This document shows positions 1-8,374 of a stretch of DNA of 64,000 nucleotides, piece by piece. Position 1 is the stretch's first letter; every line of letters starts with the position of its first letter. The stretch lies in the NCBI RefSeq assembly GCF_037190085.1, contig NZ_JBBCJO010000005.1, forward strand, positions 558,001-622,000, in the 5' to 3' direction. Under the pieces are notes generated by a model that was given only the letters and a program-made list of their open reading frames with translations, ran no database searches and was not told the origin of the DNA. Source of the DNA: Gemmatimonas aurantiaca (GTDB taxonomy: Bacteria; Gemmatimonadota; Gemmatimonadetes; Gemmatimonadales; Gemmatimonadaceae). Made by a program: the position numbers and the translations under genes.

Positions 1-2
1 TC

Positions 3-233
3 GGAGAACGGCTCCTTCAGCTCATCAGGGTGCACGCGTTCGAAATCGGCGAGCGCATCGGCGTGCGATATCTTACGCTGGACGCGATTGGCCCACGGGT
101 AGGATGGTACCAGAAACAGGGATTCGTATTCACACAGCTCGCGGACCAACCCAGCACGGAAGCAGACAAGGCCAACGGTGATCGCGGCCTGGATCTCGGT
201 CCGATTTCCGCACGCCCCTCTCTCGACTCCTAG
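3..233 (+). CDS. GNAT-family N-acetyltransferase, C-terminal fragment
   Basis: The reading frame is open from the window edge and ends at a TAG at 231-233, so this is the 3' end of a gene that starts upstream. The visible residues begin GERLLQLI and continue to WYQKQGFVF. This matches the last part of the GNAT fold: the pyrophosphate-binding loop helix, then the beta strand and the Y..GF motif near the C-terminus. GNAT enzymes move an acyl group from acyl-CoA to an amine; nothing visible here tells the substrate. The GTG at 30 is an internal valine, not a start. A 44-nt gap separates it from mazG on the same strand, so the two may be co-transcribed. Confidence 0.7.
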   Translation, partial: GERLLQLIRVHAFEIGERIGVRYLTLDAIGPRVGWYQKQGFVFTQLADQPSTEADKANGDRGLDLGPISARPSLDS

Positions 234-277
234 TCCGCTCGCCTGCGGCTTCTCCAGACCCCCAGCCAGCGTCTCAC

Positions 278-1090
278 GTGAACGTTCCCCCGGAATCATC
301 TGCGCCCGCACCACGCTCGCTGGACGACGCGCTCGCTCTCATGCGTGATCTGCGCGCCCGCTGCGAGTGGGATCGCGCGCAGACGCATGCCTCGCTGCGG
401 CCCTACCTCATCGAAGAAGCGCACGAGGTGGACGATGCGATCGCCTTGGGCGACGATGCGGTGCTGCGCGACGAGTTGGGCGATCTGTTCCTGCAGGTGC
501 TCTTTCACAGTGTGGTGGCCGAGGAACGCGGAGCATTCGGCATGCAGGATGTGGCGGGAGCATTGATCGCGAAGATGCATGCGCGGCATCCGCATCTCTA
601 TGGCGACGGTGTGAAGCGTCCGTGGGAATCGATGAAGGCGGCGAAGGCCAAGCGGTCCACGCTCGAGGAGGGCCTGCCCGCGGGCCTGCCTTCCCTGCAC
701 CGCGCGCATCGTCTGCAGGACCGGGCGGCAGGCGTGGGATTCGACTGGCCCGACGCCCTCGGGCCGCTGGCCAAAGTGCGTGAAGAGATGGAAGAGGTGG
801 CCCGCCTGATCGATCCGTCCACCGGTGCCGTGGCCGATCAGGACGCGCTCGAGGCCGAACTCGGCGATCTGCTCTTCGCGGTGGTGAATCTCTGCCGGAA
901 GACAGGGGTGCACGGAGCGCTCGCGCTCGATCGCACCAATGCCAAGTTCGTACGCCGGTATGCGGCGATGGAGCGCTTGGCTGAAGCCGATGGTCGCACA
1001 CTCACGAACCTCACGCTCGAAGAGCAGGACCGGTACTGGGACGCGGTCAAAGCCGCCGAAAGCGGTGAGGACAGACGGTCAGAAATCTGA
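278..1090 (+). CDS. mazG: Nucleoside triphosphate pyrophosphohydrolase MazG
   Basis: Hydrolyses (d)NTPs to NMP and pyrophosphate, a house-cleaning and stringent-response-linked activity in the cytoplasm. The 270-residue protein has the usual two MazG modules. The first carries EEAHE followed by DELGD (about residues 47-70); the second carries REEMEEV and AELGD (about 170-200). These are the paired acidic Mg-binding motifs EExxE and ExxD. Length matches E. coli MazG (about 263 aa). The start is a GTG at 278 in the frame that yields MNVPPES. The stop codon lies inside the left arm of a 52-bp inverted repeat, and the gene converges on asnS. Confidence 0.93.
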   Translation: MNVPPESSAPAPRSLDDALALMRDLRARCEWDRAQTHASLRPYLIEEAHEVDDAIALGDDAVLRDELGDLFLQVLFHSVVAEERGAFGMQDVAGALIAKMHARHPHLYGDGVKRPWESMKAAKAKRSTLEEGLPAGLPSLHRAHRLQDRAAGVGFDWPDALGPLAKVREEMEEVARLIDPSTGAVADQDALEAELGDLLFAVVNLCRKTGVHGALALDRTNAKFVRRYAAMERLAEADGRTLTNLTLEEQDRYWDAVKAAESGEDRRSEI

Positions 1091-1367
1091 TGTCAGAGAT
1101 CCGAGGTCAGAACTGAGACGGAGATAGGAAGCAGGAGGGAGTAGTCAGAAGTCAGAAGTCCGAGCACTTCGCTCGCGGGTTGGGTGCTGACGCGAGGAAC
1201 TGGTGTGTTGCGGGGCGCTTCGCGCCCCAAGGGCCCTGCGGGCGCACGTCCCGCAACCCGTGGCGCGCACGTCCCCTCGACCGCCAGTGCTCAGATCTCT
1301 GATATCTGACCCCTTCCTCCTGCTTCCTATCTCCGTCTCAGTTCTGACCTCCGATCTCTGACATCAG
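1087..1367. repeat. Long inverted repeat, 52-bp arms, between mazG and asnS
   Basis: The arm at 1087-1138 is the reverse complement of 1316-1367 with one mismatch in 52. Both arms are rich in overlapping TCAGA/TCTGA words, and weaker similarity extends past both ends. The 177-bp centre contains a perfect GGGGCGC-TTC-GCGCCCC hairpin inside a longer TTGCGGG...CCCGCAA pairing (about 1212-1258). There is no ORF of recognisable function inside. The element fills the space between two convergent genes and the left arm includes the mazG stop codon. It could be a bidirectional terminator or a non-autonomous dispersed repeat; no T-run supports a classical intrinsic terminator. Confidence 0.85.
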
Positions 1368-1387
1368 ACATCCGACCTCCGACGCCA

Positions 1388-2689
1388 TCAGGGCGCCAGC
1401 CGCCCCATGAGCCTCGGAAACGGAATGCACTCGCGGATATGCTCGATCCCGCAAATCCACGCGATCGTCCGCTCCAACCCGAGCCCGAAACCGGAATGCG
1501 TGAACGTTCCGTAGCGGCGCAGGTCGAGATACCAGCCGTACGCCTCCACCGGCAGGCCTTCGTGCGTGAGACGGGCGAGGATCTTGTCGTAGTCGTCTTC
1601 ACGCTGTGATCCACCGATGATCTCGCCGCGGCCTTCCGGCGCGAGCAGATCGGCGCACCGCACGGTTCGCGGATCGGCGGGGTTCTCCTTCATGTAGAAC
1701 GCCTTGGCTTCCTTGGGATAGTTCACCACGAAGACCGGGCGCTCATGATGGTCCACGATGAGCGCTTCGTCGGGCGCGCCGAGGTCGTCGCCCCACTGGA
1801 TGTCGCTGCCCTTGCTCTGCGCGAACGCGACGGCGTCGGTGTAGTCGAGACGCACGAACGGCTGCGACACACAATCGAGCTTGCTGGTGTCCCGCTCCAG
1901 CACCTTCAGTTCCTCCTGCCGACGCTCCAGGACGCGCTCCACGAGATAGCGCACGAACTCTTCCTGGAGATCCATGTTGTCGTCCTGATCGTACCAGGCC
2001 ATCTCCGGCTCGATCATCCAGAACTCGGTGAGATGCCGGCGCGTCTTGCTCTTCTCGGCGCGGAACGTGGGGCCGAACGTGTAAATGCGTCCGAGAGCGG
2101 CAGCGAGCGCTTCGCCGTACAACTGCCCCGTCTGCGCGAGATATGCCGTGCCTTCGTCGAAGTATTCGGTGCTGAAGAGCCCCGCCCGTTCGCCGATGGC
2201 AGCCGTGAGAATGGGCGTGTCGCAACGGACAAAATCGCGCGCGTAGAAAAAGTCGTGGATGGCCTGCTCGAGTTCACTGCGCACACGCATGATGGCCACC
2301 TGACGCTGACTGCGCAGCCAGAAGGTGCGGTTGTCGAGCAGGAAGTCGATCCCGTGTTCCTTGGGCTGAATGGGGTAGTCCTGCGGACTCGTGCCGATCA
2401 GCTCGAGCTGCGTGACACCCATTTCATAGCCACCGGGAGCCCGGGCGTCGGCCCGGACTTCTCCCGTGAGCGCCACGCTGCATTCCTGCGTCAACGTGCC
2501 GAACACCTCCCATGCCGCTTCGGAGACTTCGGCTTTCACCACCACGGCCTGCAGGATCCCGGTGCCATCCCGCACCACGGCAAAGCCGATCTTCCCTTTC
2601 GAACGCAGGTGGGTGATCCAGGCACGAACGGTGACGGATCGACCTACGTGGTGTCGCAGGTCGGCAATACGGGTGGAGTCGAGTTGCAT
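1388..2689 (-). CDS. asnS: Asparagine-tRNA ligase
   Basis: Charges tRNA-Asn with asparagine. The N-terminal OB-fold anticodon domain (about residues 1-100; AWITHLRSKGKIGF) is followed by the class II catalytic core. Motif 2 reads FRAEKSKTRRHLTEFW and motif 3 reads GFGLGLERTIAW. The loop RHLTEFWMIEPEMA is characteristic of AsnRS rather than AspRS. The 433-aa form starting at ATG 2689 (MQLDSTRI) is chosen because it fits the usual family N-terminus; a GTG at 2734 would add 15 residues. The gene converges on mazG across the long inverted repeat and is divergent from the membrane protein at 2806. Confidence 0.95.
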   Translation of the reverse strand: MQLDSTRIADLRHHVGRSVTVRAWITHLRSKGKIGFAVVRDGTGILQAVVVKAEVSEAAWEVFGTLTQECSVALTGEVRADARAPGGYEMGVTQLELIGTSPQDYPIQPKEHGIDFLLDNRTFWLRSQRQVAIMRVRSELEQAIHDFFYARDFVRCDTPILTAAIGERAGLFSTEYFDEGTAYLAQTGQLYGEALAAALGRIYTFGPTFRAEKSKTRRHLTEFWMIEPEMAWYDQDDNMDLQEEFVRYLVERVLERRQEELKVLERDTSKLDCVSQPFVRLDYTDAVAFAQSKGSDIQWGDDLGAPDEALIVDHHERPVFVVNYPKEAKAFYMKENPADPRTVRCADLLAPEGRGEIIGGSQREDDYDKILARLTHEGLPVEAYGWYLDLRRYGTFTHSGFGLGLERTIAWICGIEHIRECIPFPRLMGRLAP

Positions 2690-2805
2690 GAGGCGTGGGT
2701 GGAGGTCCGAGACGAGGCAAGCTACGAGCGGCACCGGGACACTTCAACGCAACTTTGCAAAATAAAGGACTTGCAACCAGGATCGCCCACCGTCAGCTTC
2801 CCTCC

Positions 2806-3393
2806 ATGGCTTCCGTGTCCTCGCTGGGCGGCCGGGCCGCCGACGATCTCGCGTACGTCCGCCAGGTCCTCGAACGGACCGAACACTTCTCCGCCGTGCC
2901 GGGCGCCGGAGGCATCGGCATGGGCGGTATCGCCTTCGTCGCAGCCTGGCTCGCGCATCGGCAGCCCTCGTTCGAACGCTGGACGCTGGTGTGGGTCGGC
3001 GCTGCCGTGCTGGCGTTTGTGATCGGCGCCATCACCCTGGTGCGCAAGGCCCGCATTCACAACCTGCCCCTCGACGGGGTGGCCGCCCGACGCTTCACGC
3101 GGGGCCTGTTGCCGCCGCTCGCCCTGGGCGTGGTGCTGACCATCACCGCCATGCGCACCGACAGCTGGTCCATGCTGGTCCCGCTCTGGCTGGGGTGCTA
3201 CGGCGTGGCCATTCTCGCCGCCGGTGCCGTATCGGCGGTGCATATCGTCCCGCGCTTCGGCGCATCACTGCTGCTCCTCGCAGGACTCGCGGCGGCGCTG
3301 CCACTGGCGTGGCGCGACGTGGTCATGGCACTCGGCTTCGGCGCAGGACATCTGATCACCGGCGAGATCGTCCGTCGCCGGTATGGAGGCTGA
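2806..3393 (+). CDS. Multi-pass integral membrane protein, partner of the downstream wHTH regulator
   Basis: A 195-aa protein of unknown function. It has a short cytosolic N-terminus (residues about 1-40) and then at least five hydrophobic segments, for example IGMGGIAFVAAWLA, LVWVGAAVLAFVIGAITL and LLLLAGLAAALPLAW, ending in a basic tail EIVRRRYGG. The start is the ATG at 2806 (MASVSSLGG). It ends 2 nt before the start of a winged-helix regulator, so the pair is almost certainly one operon. Membrane protein/wHTH pairs of this kind are common in this group of bacteria and are often read as a membrane sensor or target with its regulator; that role is inference only. Confidence 0.75.
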   Translation: MASVSSLGGRAADDLAYVRQVLERTEHFSAVPGAGGIGMGGIAFVAAWLAHRQPSFERWTLVWVGAAVLAFVIGAITLVRKARIHNLPLDGVAARRFTRGLLPPLALGVVLTITAMRTDSWSMLVPLWLGCYGVAILAAGAVSAVHIVPRFGASLLLLAGLAAALPLAWRDVVMALGFGAGHLITGEIVRRRYGG

Positions 3394-3395
3394 TC

Positions 3396-3794
3396 ATGGG
3401 CGCACGCGCCAATCGCAAACCTTCGCGGCCCCCCGTGTCCGTCGTCGAGACACCATCCGCGCCCGCGCTCGAAGCCATCGCCGGTGAGGCCGCCGGACAG
3501 ATTCCGGCCCTCGATGCGCTCATTCACGAACGGGCGCGACTGGCCATCATCACGGCGCTCGCCAGCGGCGAACCGCGCACCCACACCGAATTGCGCGATC
3601 TGCTGCAACTCACCGACGGCAATCTGAGCGTGCATGCACGCAAGCTCGAGGAGGCAGGCTATCTCACCTGCACCAAGGAGTTCGCCGGTCGTACGCCGCG
3701 CACGTCGTACAAACTGACGGCCGCGGGTCGTCGCGCCTTCGATCGGTATCTCTCGCACCTCGAACATCTCGTCACCGCGCTGCGACGGCGGTGA
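3396..3794 (+). CDS. Winged-helix transcriptional regulator (ArsR/MarR-like, PF13601 type)
   Basis: A 132-aa putative DNA-binding protein. After about 35 disordered residues, the core reads HERARLAIITALASGEPRT, then the recognition-helix region LLQLTDGNLSVHARKLEEAG, and a wing with the segment TPRTSYKLTAAGRRAFDRYL. This arrangement is typical of the single-domain winged helix family often paired with a small membrane protein. No ligand or metal-binding cysteines are visible. It starts 2 nt after the membrane protein stop, consistent with translational coupling, and converges on the hybrid histidine kinase. Confidence 0.82.
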   Translation: MGARANRKPSRPPVSVVETPSAPALEAIAGEAAGQIPALDALIHERARLAIITALASGEPRTHTELRDLLQLTDGNLSVHARKLEEAGYLTCTKEFAGRTPRTSYKLTAAGRRAFDRYLSHLEHLVTALRRR

Positions 3795-3887
3795 ATCGGG
3801 TCGGAGTCCGCGCATCGCGGATCACGCATCGCAACTTGAGCATCACGCCAGGCGCGACAGCGGGAGATGTCGTGGATATCGCGCCCG

Positions 3888-6023
3888 TCAGATGCGCGTG
3901 ACGAGCACCTTCCGCACGCGCGACACCAGCGCCTCCGGCGTGAACGGCTTGCCGATGAAAGCGTGTTCCTCGTCGTCGGGCAGCTCCTCACCGGCCTGAT
4001 AGCCGGACATGAAAAGCACGGGAAATTGCCAGCCGTGTTCGACGATCGCGTCGGCAAGTTCGCGGCCCCCCATGCGCGGCATCACCACATCGGTGAGCAC
4101 GAGATCGGGTGTGAATCCCGCCGCCAACTGCTCGAGGGCGTCCGCCCCATCCTGCGCGACCTGCACCTGATAGCCCTTGCGGCGAAGGATCTCCGACACG
4201 AGGCGGCGCAATCCCGCTTCGTCTTCCACGACCAGAATGACCTCGCCATCCGACGTGCCGGTCACGGGCGGCGCCTCCACGACATCACCAGGCGTATGCG
4301 CCAGCCGCGGCAGCGCGACGGTGACGGTCGTGCCCCGCCCCGGGGTGCTGTCGCAGAACACATGTCCACCCGCCTGGGTGACGATGCCGTACACCGTGCT
4401 GAGGCCAAGTCCCGTCCCATCTCCCAGTTGCTTGGTCGTGAAAAACGGCTCCCACATGCGGGCCACGATGTCGGCCGGCATCCCGATCCCATCGTCTTCC
4501 ACCGACAGCAACACCCACTGCCCGGCCGGCAATCCACCCAGGAGCCCCTCGGACACGGTATCCGTATCGAGCGCCGTCGTGGTCACCCGGATGGTACCGC
4601 CATTGGGGAGCGCATCCCGGGCGTTGACCACGAGATTCACCACCACCTGGGCCAGTTGACCACCATCGGCCATGACCGGTAACGGCTGCGGAGTGGCTTC
4701 CGTCACCAGCAGCACCTGCTCGCCGATGAGACGGCGCAACATGCGCTGAATGTCGTGGACGATCCCGTTCATGTTCACCCGAGAGGGGGTGATCGTCTGC
4801 CGTCGGCTGAACGCCAGCAACTGCGCCGTCAGCAACGACGCCCGGTCGGCGGCCTTCAGAATCTCCGTCAGATCCTGACGCAGATCGACCAGACTGCGGG
4901 ACTCCGCGGAGCCGGCCAGTGCGTTCTGCAATCCCATCACCTGCTGCTCGGACAATTGCGCGAATCCGACGATTGCCGTGAGCAGATTGTTGAAATCGTG
5001 CGCGATCCCCCCGGCGAGGGTGCCCACGGCTTCCATCTTCTGCGAATGCAGCAGACGTTCCTCGAGTTGCAGGCGTTCTTCGCCTTCGCGGCGCAGATCG
5101 TCGTTGGCCCGCGCCAGCTCGCGTGTCCGTCCCGTCACCGCTTCACGCAGCGTCTCCTCGCGGCCGACCACCCCGAAGGCGAGTGACGTCAACAACACGA
5201 TGATGACGAGGGTGGCCGCGCGCGTGGGACGCAGATCCGCCTCGACCGATTCGCCCCACCCGCCGACCGGCGACGCGAGAACGGTCCAGTCTCCGTCACC
5301 GATACGCACCGGGGTCATGGTGGGCTCACTGACGTCCGCGGGCTCTCCCCGCATCGACTGGCCCCGACGATCGAGCAATACGGTGCGCACCGTGGCCGGC
5401 ACCGCCGCCCCGTCCGCTTCTTCGAACACCGGACCGAGGTCGAGCACCATCGTCACCAGATCGGGGAATCCGGCGCGCACATTGGACACACGCTGACGCA
5501 GGATGAGTCCGGTCCCTCCTTGCAACAGTGCGATGGGCCCGGTGATGATCATGTGTTCGGCGTCCATCGCCCGCTGGACGCCATCACGAATCTCGGCGCG
5601 CGGATCGCTCAACAGATCGTAGCCGAGCAGGCGGAGGGAATCTGCCGCGGGATAGGTGGCGACGATGCGCCCTTCGCGATTGAGCTGGATCGCGCGTAAA
5701 CCGGTGGCCGCCGTGCGCAATCCTTCGGCGATGGTGGGGAATGCCGTGCGCATGGCCTCCACCGACGGCTGGGCATCGACGAAGGCCACCAGCCCCGCGA
5801 GGCGCCCCACATGGCGATTGAACACGCCTTCGATCGCGACGGCATACGGCGCGACATACGAGCGCACGCGCTCCCGTTCCCGCTCGATGAGCGATTCGCG
5901 ATACCATCGGTCGAACGCGATGCCAAGCAGCAGCGCCCCGACAAACGTCAGCAACGCTGCCACGATCGATCGCTTTCTCAACGCGGACGGAACCGACACA
6001 AGCCCTGGGACAACCCCTGACAC
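3888..6023 (-). CDS. Hybrid sensor histidine kinase with CHASE-like sensor and C-terminal receiver
   Basis: A 711-aa membrane-bound kinase. The first transmembrane segment (about 19-38) is followed by a periplasmic sensor of about 230 residues; the pattern AIQLNREGRIVATYP resembles CHASE domains. A second TM segment (ATLVIIVLLTSLAFGVV) leads to a coiled linker. The HisKA box is GTLAGGIAHDFNNLL with the phospho-acceptor His. The HATPase N box is VVNLVVNARDALPNGG, and the G boxes are DDGIGMP and GTGLGLSTVYGI. The C-terminal REC domain carries VVEDE, phospho-Asp in LVLTDVVMP and Lys in IGKPF. The start is GTG 6023, with GAGGAG 5 nt upstream. The 216-nt leader contains three adjacent hairpins. 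The cognate partner is not visible. Confidence 0.9.
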   Translation of the reverse strand: MSGVVPGLVSVPSALRKRSIVAALLTFVGALLLGIAFDRWYRESLIERERERVRSYVAPYAVAIEGVFNRHVGRLAGLVAFVDAQPSVEAMRTAFPTIAEGLRTAATGLRAIQLNREGRIVATYPAADSLRLLGYDLLSDPRAEIRDGVQRAMDAEHMIITGPIALLQGGTGLILRQRVSNVRAGFPDLVTMVLDLGPVFEEADGAAVPATVRTVLLDRRGQSMRGEPADVSEPTMTPVRIGDGDWTVLASPVGGWGESVEADLRPTRAATLVIIVLLTSLAFGVVGREETLREAVTGRTRELARANDDLRREGEERLQLEERLLHSQKMEAVGTLAGGIAHDFNNLLTAIVGFAQLSEQQVMGLQNALAGSAESRSLVDLRQDLTEILKAADRASLLTAQLLAFSRRQTITPSRVNMNGIVHDIQRMLRRLIGEQVLLVTEATPQPLPVMADGGQLAQVVVNLVVNARDALPNGGTIRVTTTALDTDTVSEGLLGGLPAGQWVLLSVEDDGIGMPADIVARMWEPFFTTKQLGDGTGLGLSTVYGIVTQAGGHVFCDSTPGRGTTVTVALPRLAHTPGDVVEAPPVTGTSDGEVILVVEDEAGLRRLVSEILRRKGYQVQVAQDGADALEQLAAGFTPDLVLTDVVMPRMGGRELADAIVEHGWQFPVLFMSGYQAGEELPDDEEHAFIGKPFTPEALVSRVRKVLVTRI

Positions 6024-6078
6024 AACTCCTCAGATCGCGCAATTCGTCGTTCCGTGAGCGAGCGACATCGCACGACTC

Positions 6079-6148
6079 AACTGGCACGCCAGCAGCCCCG
6101 CAGTACGGGGTGAAGCGGGCTAAGCAGGCAGCCCGCTAATTTCACCCC
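6079..6148. other. Cluster of three hairpins in the recG/histidine-kinase spacer
   Basis: Three adjacent palindromes occupy the 216-nt spacer upstream of the hybrid kinase and downstream of recG. They are CTGGCACGCCAG at 6081-6092 (approximate), CCCCG-cagta-CGGGG near 6096-6110, and a long stem with arms GGGGTGAAGCGGGCT and AGCCCGCTaatTTCACCCC (about 6107-6148; the lower-case bases are a bulge). No T-run follows on either strand. It may be an RNA leader structure of the kinase mRNA, a recG 3' processing element or a REP-like sequence. I do not recognise a known riboswitch consensus. Confidence 0.5.
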
Positions 6149-6239
6149 CGGCACCCGGGTCCGCCATGGCTGGCTTCCCGACAAGGACGACTGGCCGCAC
6201 AAAAGGTCTTCCCGCCCCCTCCCCTCGCGGTGAGGATCG

Positions 6240-8360
6240 TCACCCCACCCGGAACAGGTCGAGCGCGCGGGCATAGCCCACCGTGAGCAGATGCCGCAGC
6301 CCTTGGTGGGCCGGCCGTTCCAGTTCGGGGTCGGTTGCCAGGAGTTCATCGGCCAGCGCACGGGCGGTGTCGTTCAAGGCCTCGTCGCGAAGCAGGTCAG
6401 CCACCCGGAACGCCGGGTCCCCGTGCTGACGGGCGCCGAACAGGTCGCCCATGCCCCGCAGCGCCAGATCGGCACGGGCGATGGCAAACCCGTCTTCCGT
6501 GGACGCAAACAGCTCCAGGCGCTCCGCCGCTTCGGCGCCGACGTCGCCCAGCAGAATGCACCAGGAGCGCGCCTGCCCCCGCCCCACGCGCCCGCGCAAC
6601 TGGTGCAGTTGCGACAGTCCAAAACGCTCCGGGTGTTCGATGATCATCACACTGGCATTGGGCACATCGATGCCCACCTCGATGACGGTGGTGGACACCA
6701 GCGCGTCGAGATCGCCATCGCGAAACCGACGCATGATCCCGTCGCGCTCCTCGGCCGGAATGCGGCCGTGCAGCAACGCCACCCGTCGGCCCGCCAGCGG
6801 ACCGGCCGTGAGCGTCTCGAACATCGTAGTGGCTGCCTTGAGATCGATCTTCTCGCTCGTTTCGATGAGCGGGTACACCACGTACAACTGCCGGCCGGCA
6901 TCGAGTTCACCGGCCGCAAACGCGAAGACCTTCTCCCGCGCGCTTTCGCGGCGCACCACCGTGGTGACCGGCTGTCGGCCGGGTGGCCGTTCATCGAGCA
7001 TGCTGACGTCGAGATCGCCGTGCAACGTGAGCGCGAGCGAGCGGGGAATGGGCGTCGCGCTCATGAGCAGCACATCGGTGGCCGCACCCTTGTCGCCGAG
7101 TACGGCACGCTGCTCCACCCCGAAGCGATGTTGCTCGTCGATGATGGAGAGGCCGAGGTTTCCGAACTGCACATCCGACTGCAGCAACGCGTGCGTGCCG
7201 ATGACGAGCGCGGGTTCGGTGCCGGCGATGACCGCGAGCGCCGCACGACGTTCGGCCGCCGACAGACGTCCGGTGAGCAGCACCGGCGTGATGCCCATGG
7301 GTGCGAGCAGCGCGCCGATGCTGCGCGCGTGCTGCTCGGCGAGCAGTTCGGTAGGCGCCATCAGTGCCACCTGCGCGCCGTTTTCCATGGCCACGAGCGC
7401 CGCGAACAGCGCCACCACCGTCTTGCCGGCACCGACATCGCCCTGCAGCAGACGATGCATGCGCCAGTTGCTGCCCATGTCGGCCACGATCTCGCGGATG
7501 GCGCGCACCTGCGCACCCGTGAGTGCATACGGCAGCTGTTTGCGCAGCGCCGTGGTGAGTGTACGCCGGCTCCGCATCGCGCGTCCCGTGCGCGCCTGCC
7601 GCGCGAGTTGATTGGCCCGACGATGCAGCAATTGCACACACAACAGCTCTTCGAACGCCAGACGGGCGCGTCCGCGCACGGCTTCCGCCACCGACGACGG
7701 ACGATGCACCATGCGTAGCGCTTCCCGCAGCGGTGGAACGTCGGCCGCGGCCAGCAGCGATGCCGGTAACGGCTCCTGCACCTGCGTCAGCAGTGCATCC
7801 AGATGCTGCTGCACCAGCGCCCGCAGCATCCGCACCGACAACCCTTCGGTGGTGGGATACACCGCGAGCACCCGCCCACCGGTCGTTCCCTCCTCTTCCG
7901 GACCGAGGTTCACATACTCCCGCGGTTGCAATCGCCGGCCGTGAAAGAAACGCACGGGTCCGGTGCACAACAGCCAGTCGCCCTTGTCGATGGTGCGATC
8001 GAGGAACGGTTGCCCGGGCCAGGCAATCTCGATCATCCCCGACGCATCCTGGATGACGGCCTGAAAAACACGCAGCCCCTTGCGGGTGGGCAGGACGCCC
8101 TTGGCGATGACCTGGCCCAGCACGGTGACATCGGCACCGATGGCGGCATCGTCGATGGGCGTGACGGTGGTCGCGTCTTCGTACCGATGCGGCACATGAC
8201 GCAGCAGATCGCCCGCCACCGAGATGCCCAGCCGCGCGAGCATGAGCGCACGCGCCGGCCCGACACCTTTGAGGTACGTGACCGGCGTGTCGAGTGTCAG
8301 GCGGGGAGCACGCGATGTGGTGTTGCGCGATGCGCTGTTGCGCGATGACGACTCCCCCAC
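6240..8360 (-). CDS. recG: ATP-dependent DNA helicase RecG
   Basis: Remodels stalled replication forks and branch-migrates Holliday junctions. The 706-aa protein has an N-terminal helix-hairpin-helix and wedge OB domain (YLKGVGPARALMLARLGI; TVLGQVIAKG), then SF2 helicase motifs: Walker A GDVGAGKTVVALFAAL, motif II as DEQH (IIDEQHRFGVEQR), motif III MSATPIPRSLALTL, and motif VI QLRGRVGRG. Length agrees with the family (about 690 aa). The first 20 residues contain a short SRN/TSR-rich stretch encoded by degenerate 15-bp repeats and are probably not conserved. It follows ftsY by 14 nt, suggesting one transcript. Confidence 0.95.
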   Translation of the reverse strand: MGESSSRNSASRNTTSRAPRLTLDTPVTYLKGVGPARALMLARLGISVAGDLLRHVPHRYEDATTVTPIDDAAIGADVTVLGQVIAKGVLPTRKGLRVFQAVIQDASGMIEIAWPGQPFLDRTIDKGDWLLCTGPVRFFHGRRLQPREYVNLGPEEEGTTGGRVLAVYPTTEGLSVRMLRALVQQHLDALLTQVQEPLPASLLAAADVPPLREALRMVHRPSSVAEAVRGRARLAFEELLCVQLLHRRANQLARQARTGRAMRSRRTLTTALRKQLPYALTGAQVRAIREIVADMGSNWRMHRLLQGDVGAGKTVVALFAALVAMENGAQVALMAPTELLAEQHARSIGALLAPMGITPVLLTGRLSAAERRAALAVIAGTEPALVIGTHALLQSDVQFGNLGLSIIDEQHRFGVEQRAVLGDKGAATDVLLMSATPIPRSLALTLHGDLDVSMLDERPPGRQPVTTVVRRESAREKVFAFAAGELDAGRQLYVVYPLIETSEKIDLKAATTMFETLTAGPLAGRRVALLHGRIPAEERDGIMRRFRDGDLDALVSTTVIEVGIDVPNASVMIIEHPERFGLSQLHQLRGRVGRGQARSWCILLGDVGAEAAERLELFASTEDGFAIARADLALRGMGDLFGARQHGDPAFRVADLLRDEALNDTARALADELLATDPELERPAHQGLRHLLTVGYARALDLFRVG

Positions 8361-8374
8361 GGTGACTCCGGAGA

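Noticed and set aside
1087..1367. Insertion sequence defined by the 52-bp inverted repeat
   Set aside because: The 177-bp centre has no transposase frame and I found no flanking target duplication. At most it is a non-autonomous element.
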